Shown here: positions 62,746-64,000 of the stretch, piece after piece
Layout: each line of letters begins with the position of its first letter
Position numbering within the stretch: position 1 is the stretch's first letter
DNA from: Serpula lacrymans var. lacrymans S7.9
Lineage: Eukaryota > Basidiomycota > Agaricomycetes > Boletales > Serpulaceae
Assembly (NCBI RefSeq): GCF_000218685.1
Contig: NW_006763298.1
Location: forward strand, 1,064,049-1,128,048
DNA length: 64,000 bases
Reading direction: 5' to 3'
Made by a program: the position numbers and the translations under genes
Notes under the pieces: generated by a model
What the model was told of the DNA's origin: nothing
The model's database searches: none
Seen by the model: the letters and a program-made list of their open reading frames with translations, nothing else

Positions 62746-64000
62746 GAAGAGCGTTTGAGTAAAGCGTTGATCTTAGGGATAGTGTATCATATAGCACACA
62801 AAAATGAGCAAAAGGAAAGGCTGAGGCTTGAAACGAAGACACACCTGGAAAACTTCGGTCGCATAAGTGGGTTCATAATATTTTAGCACATGGAGAACTG
62901 TCAGTAAAGACGCTCGCGCCTCAGGTTAACCGACATGATGTACTGGAGGTGACCCTTCATGTCTGTGCATTGTTCCGTTTACTTTTGAAGCCAGCCAACT
63001 GTAGCTCTGTGTGCCGTATAAAATGTTATAGATAACATTCGAAATTGGATGGCTGAAGCACTTGTGCATCAAGTTACCATTGTGAAATTACGAACTCCGG
63101 GAGTCCAAGTCGCGTCCAACTTGAAGTCGCGTCCACACGCGGTGTTGTGCGCGGCGAGCTAAGCCCAAAGGGGCATAGCTTTCGCAAAGAGCTCAGCTGC
63201 ATATTACTGTACTAGTGCAATGATTTACTGATATCGATCATCAGTAATTTGGTCGGTAGGGAGACTATGCAATGCTGGGTACAGTGACTGGGTGAGGTCA
63301 TAAGCATAACTTGAACTGTGGATGGAGTCGCATAAAGGACTGAGAGCCTCATGCACCACCGCTGCCAGCCACATTTGTGTAGGTGGCTGGGAAACACCTT
63401 CCATTTCGGATCTCGGACTTTCCCGTAGCATAGAAAGTATCACTCGACGGCTTCATTGACACCTCAGTCCCAGTGAAAATCGGATCGAGTCGGATCGAGT
63501 CAAATCTAGCAAAATCGAATATGAGCAATGGTAACGGTCCGCCTCGATTAGACTAGAAAAATGAGACTATTTTCTAGAATAATTCTAGACAGAATGAGAG
63601 AGACCTGTAAATATACATTTTATCGATGAGAATATATTTTGCTAGATTGATGTCATCGGTCTCAGACATGGCCAAATCCAGGGACATTGAGGGAGATAAA
63701 TTGTCAAAACTCATACATAAAAATGTTACTACATCGTGATCTATAGGGATATTGAGGCAAAATGAGACAGTTCTAGATAATGCTCGGTGCATATGATAGT
63801 ATTGTCCCTTTGGGTTTGCTTGTAGACCCCTCCTTTTGAGACAAACTTACAGCGGCTTCTTTCTGTCAAGTAGAGTGTTGTTGGTTAATGTGCTGCAACA
63901 ACCGCGAGTAGTAAATAGACATGCACCTGTGCTTTAGCAGCCTGAGACGCATGATCTTGATAGACCTACAAACATTTTCTGTGGCTTGTCCTTCCAGGTA
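62746..64000. other. Terminal stretch, no gene recognised
   Basis: This is the upstream region of the DUF3433 gene and then A/T-rich sequence. On minus, near 63830-64000, two short splice-like segments could be the end of a gene continuing past the right edge, but frame and family are not recognisable. A tctaga-rich patch with similar words recurring occurs at about 63550-63590. Confidence 0.4.

Noticed and set aside
63830..64000. Possible minus-strand exons of a gene crossing the right edge
   Set aside because: A plausible GT-AG intron is visible, but the reading frame cannot be fixed and no family is recognisable.

Overview
The window is a fungal nuclear contig, most likely from a mushroom-forming basidiomycete (Agaricomycetes). 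The evidence is the many short spliceosomal introns (about 50-60 nt), the pyrimidine-rich leaders, the long gene-poor gaps, and a family set typical of that group: AzgA purine permease, ERG25, EPL1, TAF11, DUF3433 proteins and questin-oxidase-like proteins. No prokaryotic, viral, CRISPR, rRNA or convincing tRNA feature was seen. Assignments come from reading translations, and splice sites were inferred by hand.

Left part (1-19 kb): a metabolic, duplication-rich region. Two questin-oxidase-like genes (one cut by the left edge) and three tandem S9C-type serine peptidase genes lie on the minus strand. They are followed on the plus strand by an O-acetylhomoserine sulfhydrylase and a third questin-oxidase-like gene. 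The two distal peptidase genes, including their upstream flanks, form a clear roughly 3 kb duplication.

Middle-left (19-31 kb): an F-box/LRR-like protein, the sterol C-4 methyl oxidase ERG25 and an AzgA-like purine transporter, all on the minus strand. About 5 kb without a recognisable gene follows.

Middle (31-41 kb): a nuclear block with EPL1 (NuA4 acetyltransferase scaffold), a long acidic single-exon protein of unknown function, a C2H2 protein resembling the INO80-associated Iec1 type, and TAF11 (TFIID). The last two are divergent and share about 160 bp. A three-unit, roughly 300 bp imperfect tandem repeat lies between the convergent EPL1 and acidic-protein genes.

Middle-right (41-55.5 kb): a gene desert of about 10 kb containing a second three-unit tandem repeat, then an Sfp1-like zinc-finger regulator with a CT-rich leader, then a 2.7 kb tract crowded with microsatellites.

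Right part (55.5-64 kb): an SLC35G/EamA-type membrane transporter, a Gfd2/YDR514C-type RNase-H-fold protein split by an RS-rich repeat insert that carries three putative SUMO sites, and a convergent DUF3433 membrane glycoprotein. The last 1.2 kb has no recognised gene.

Two observations stand out. Four introns appear to use a GC donor (GCAAGT), two of them at positions where paralogues in the same window use GT. The Gfd2-like protein carries a periodic VKxED repeat. I did not find a convincing undescribed multi-gene system.
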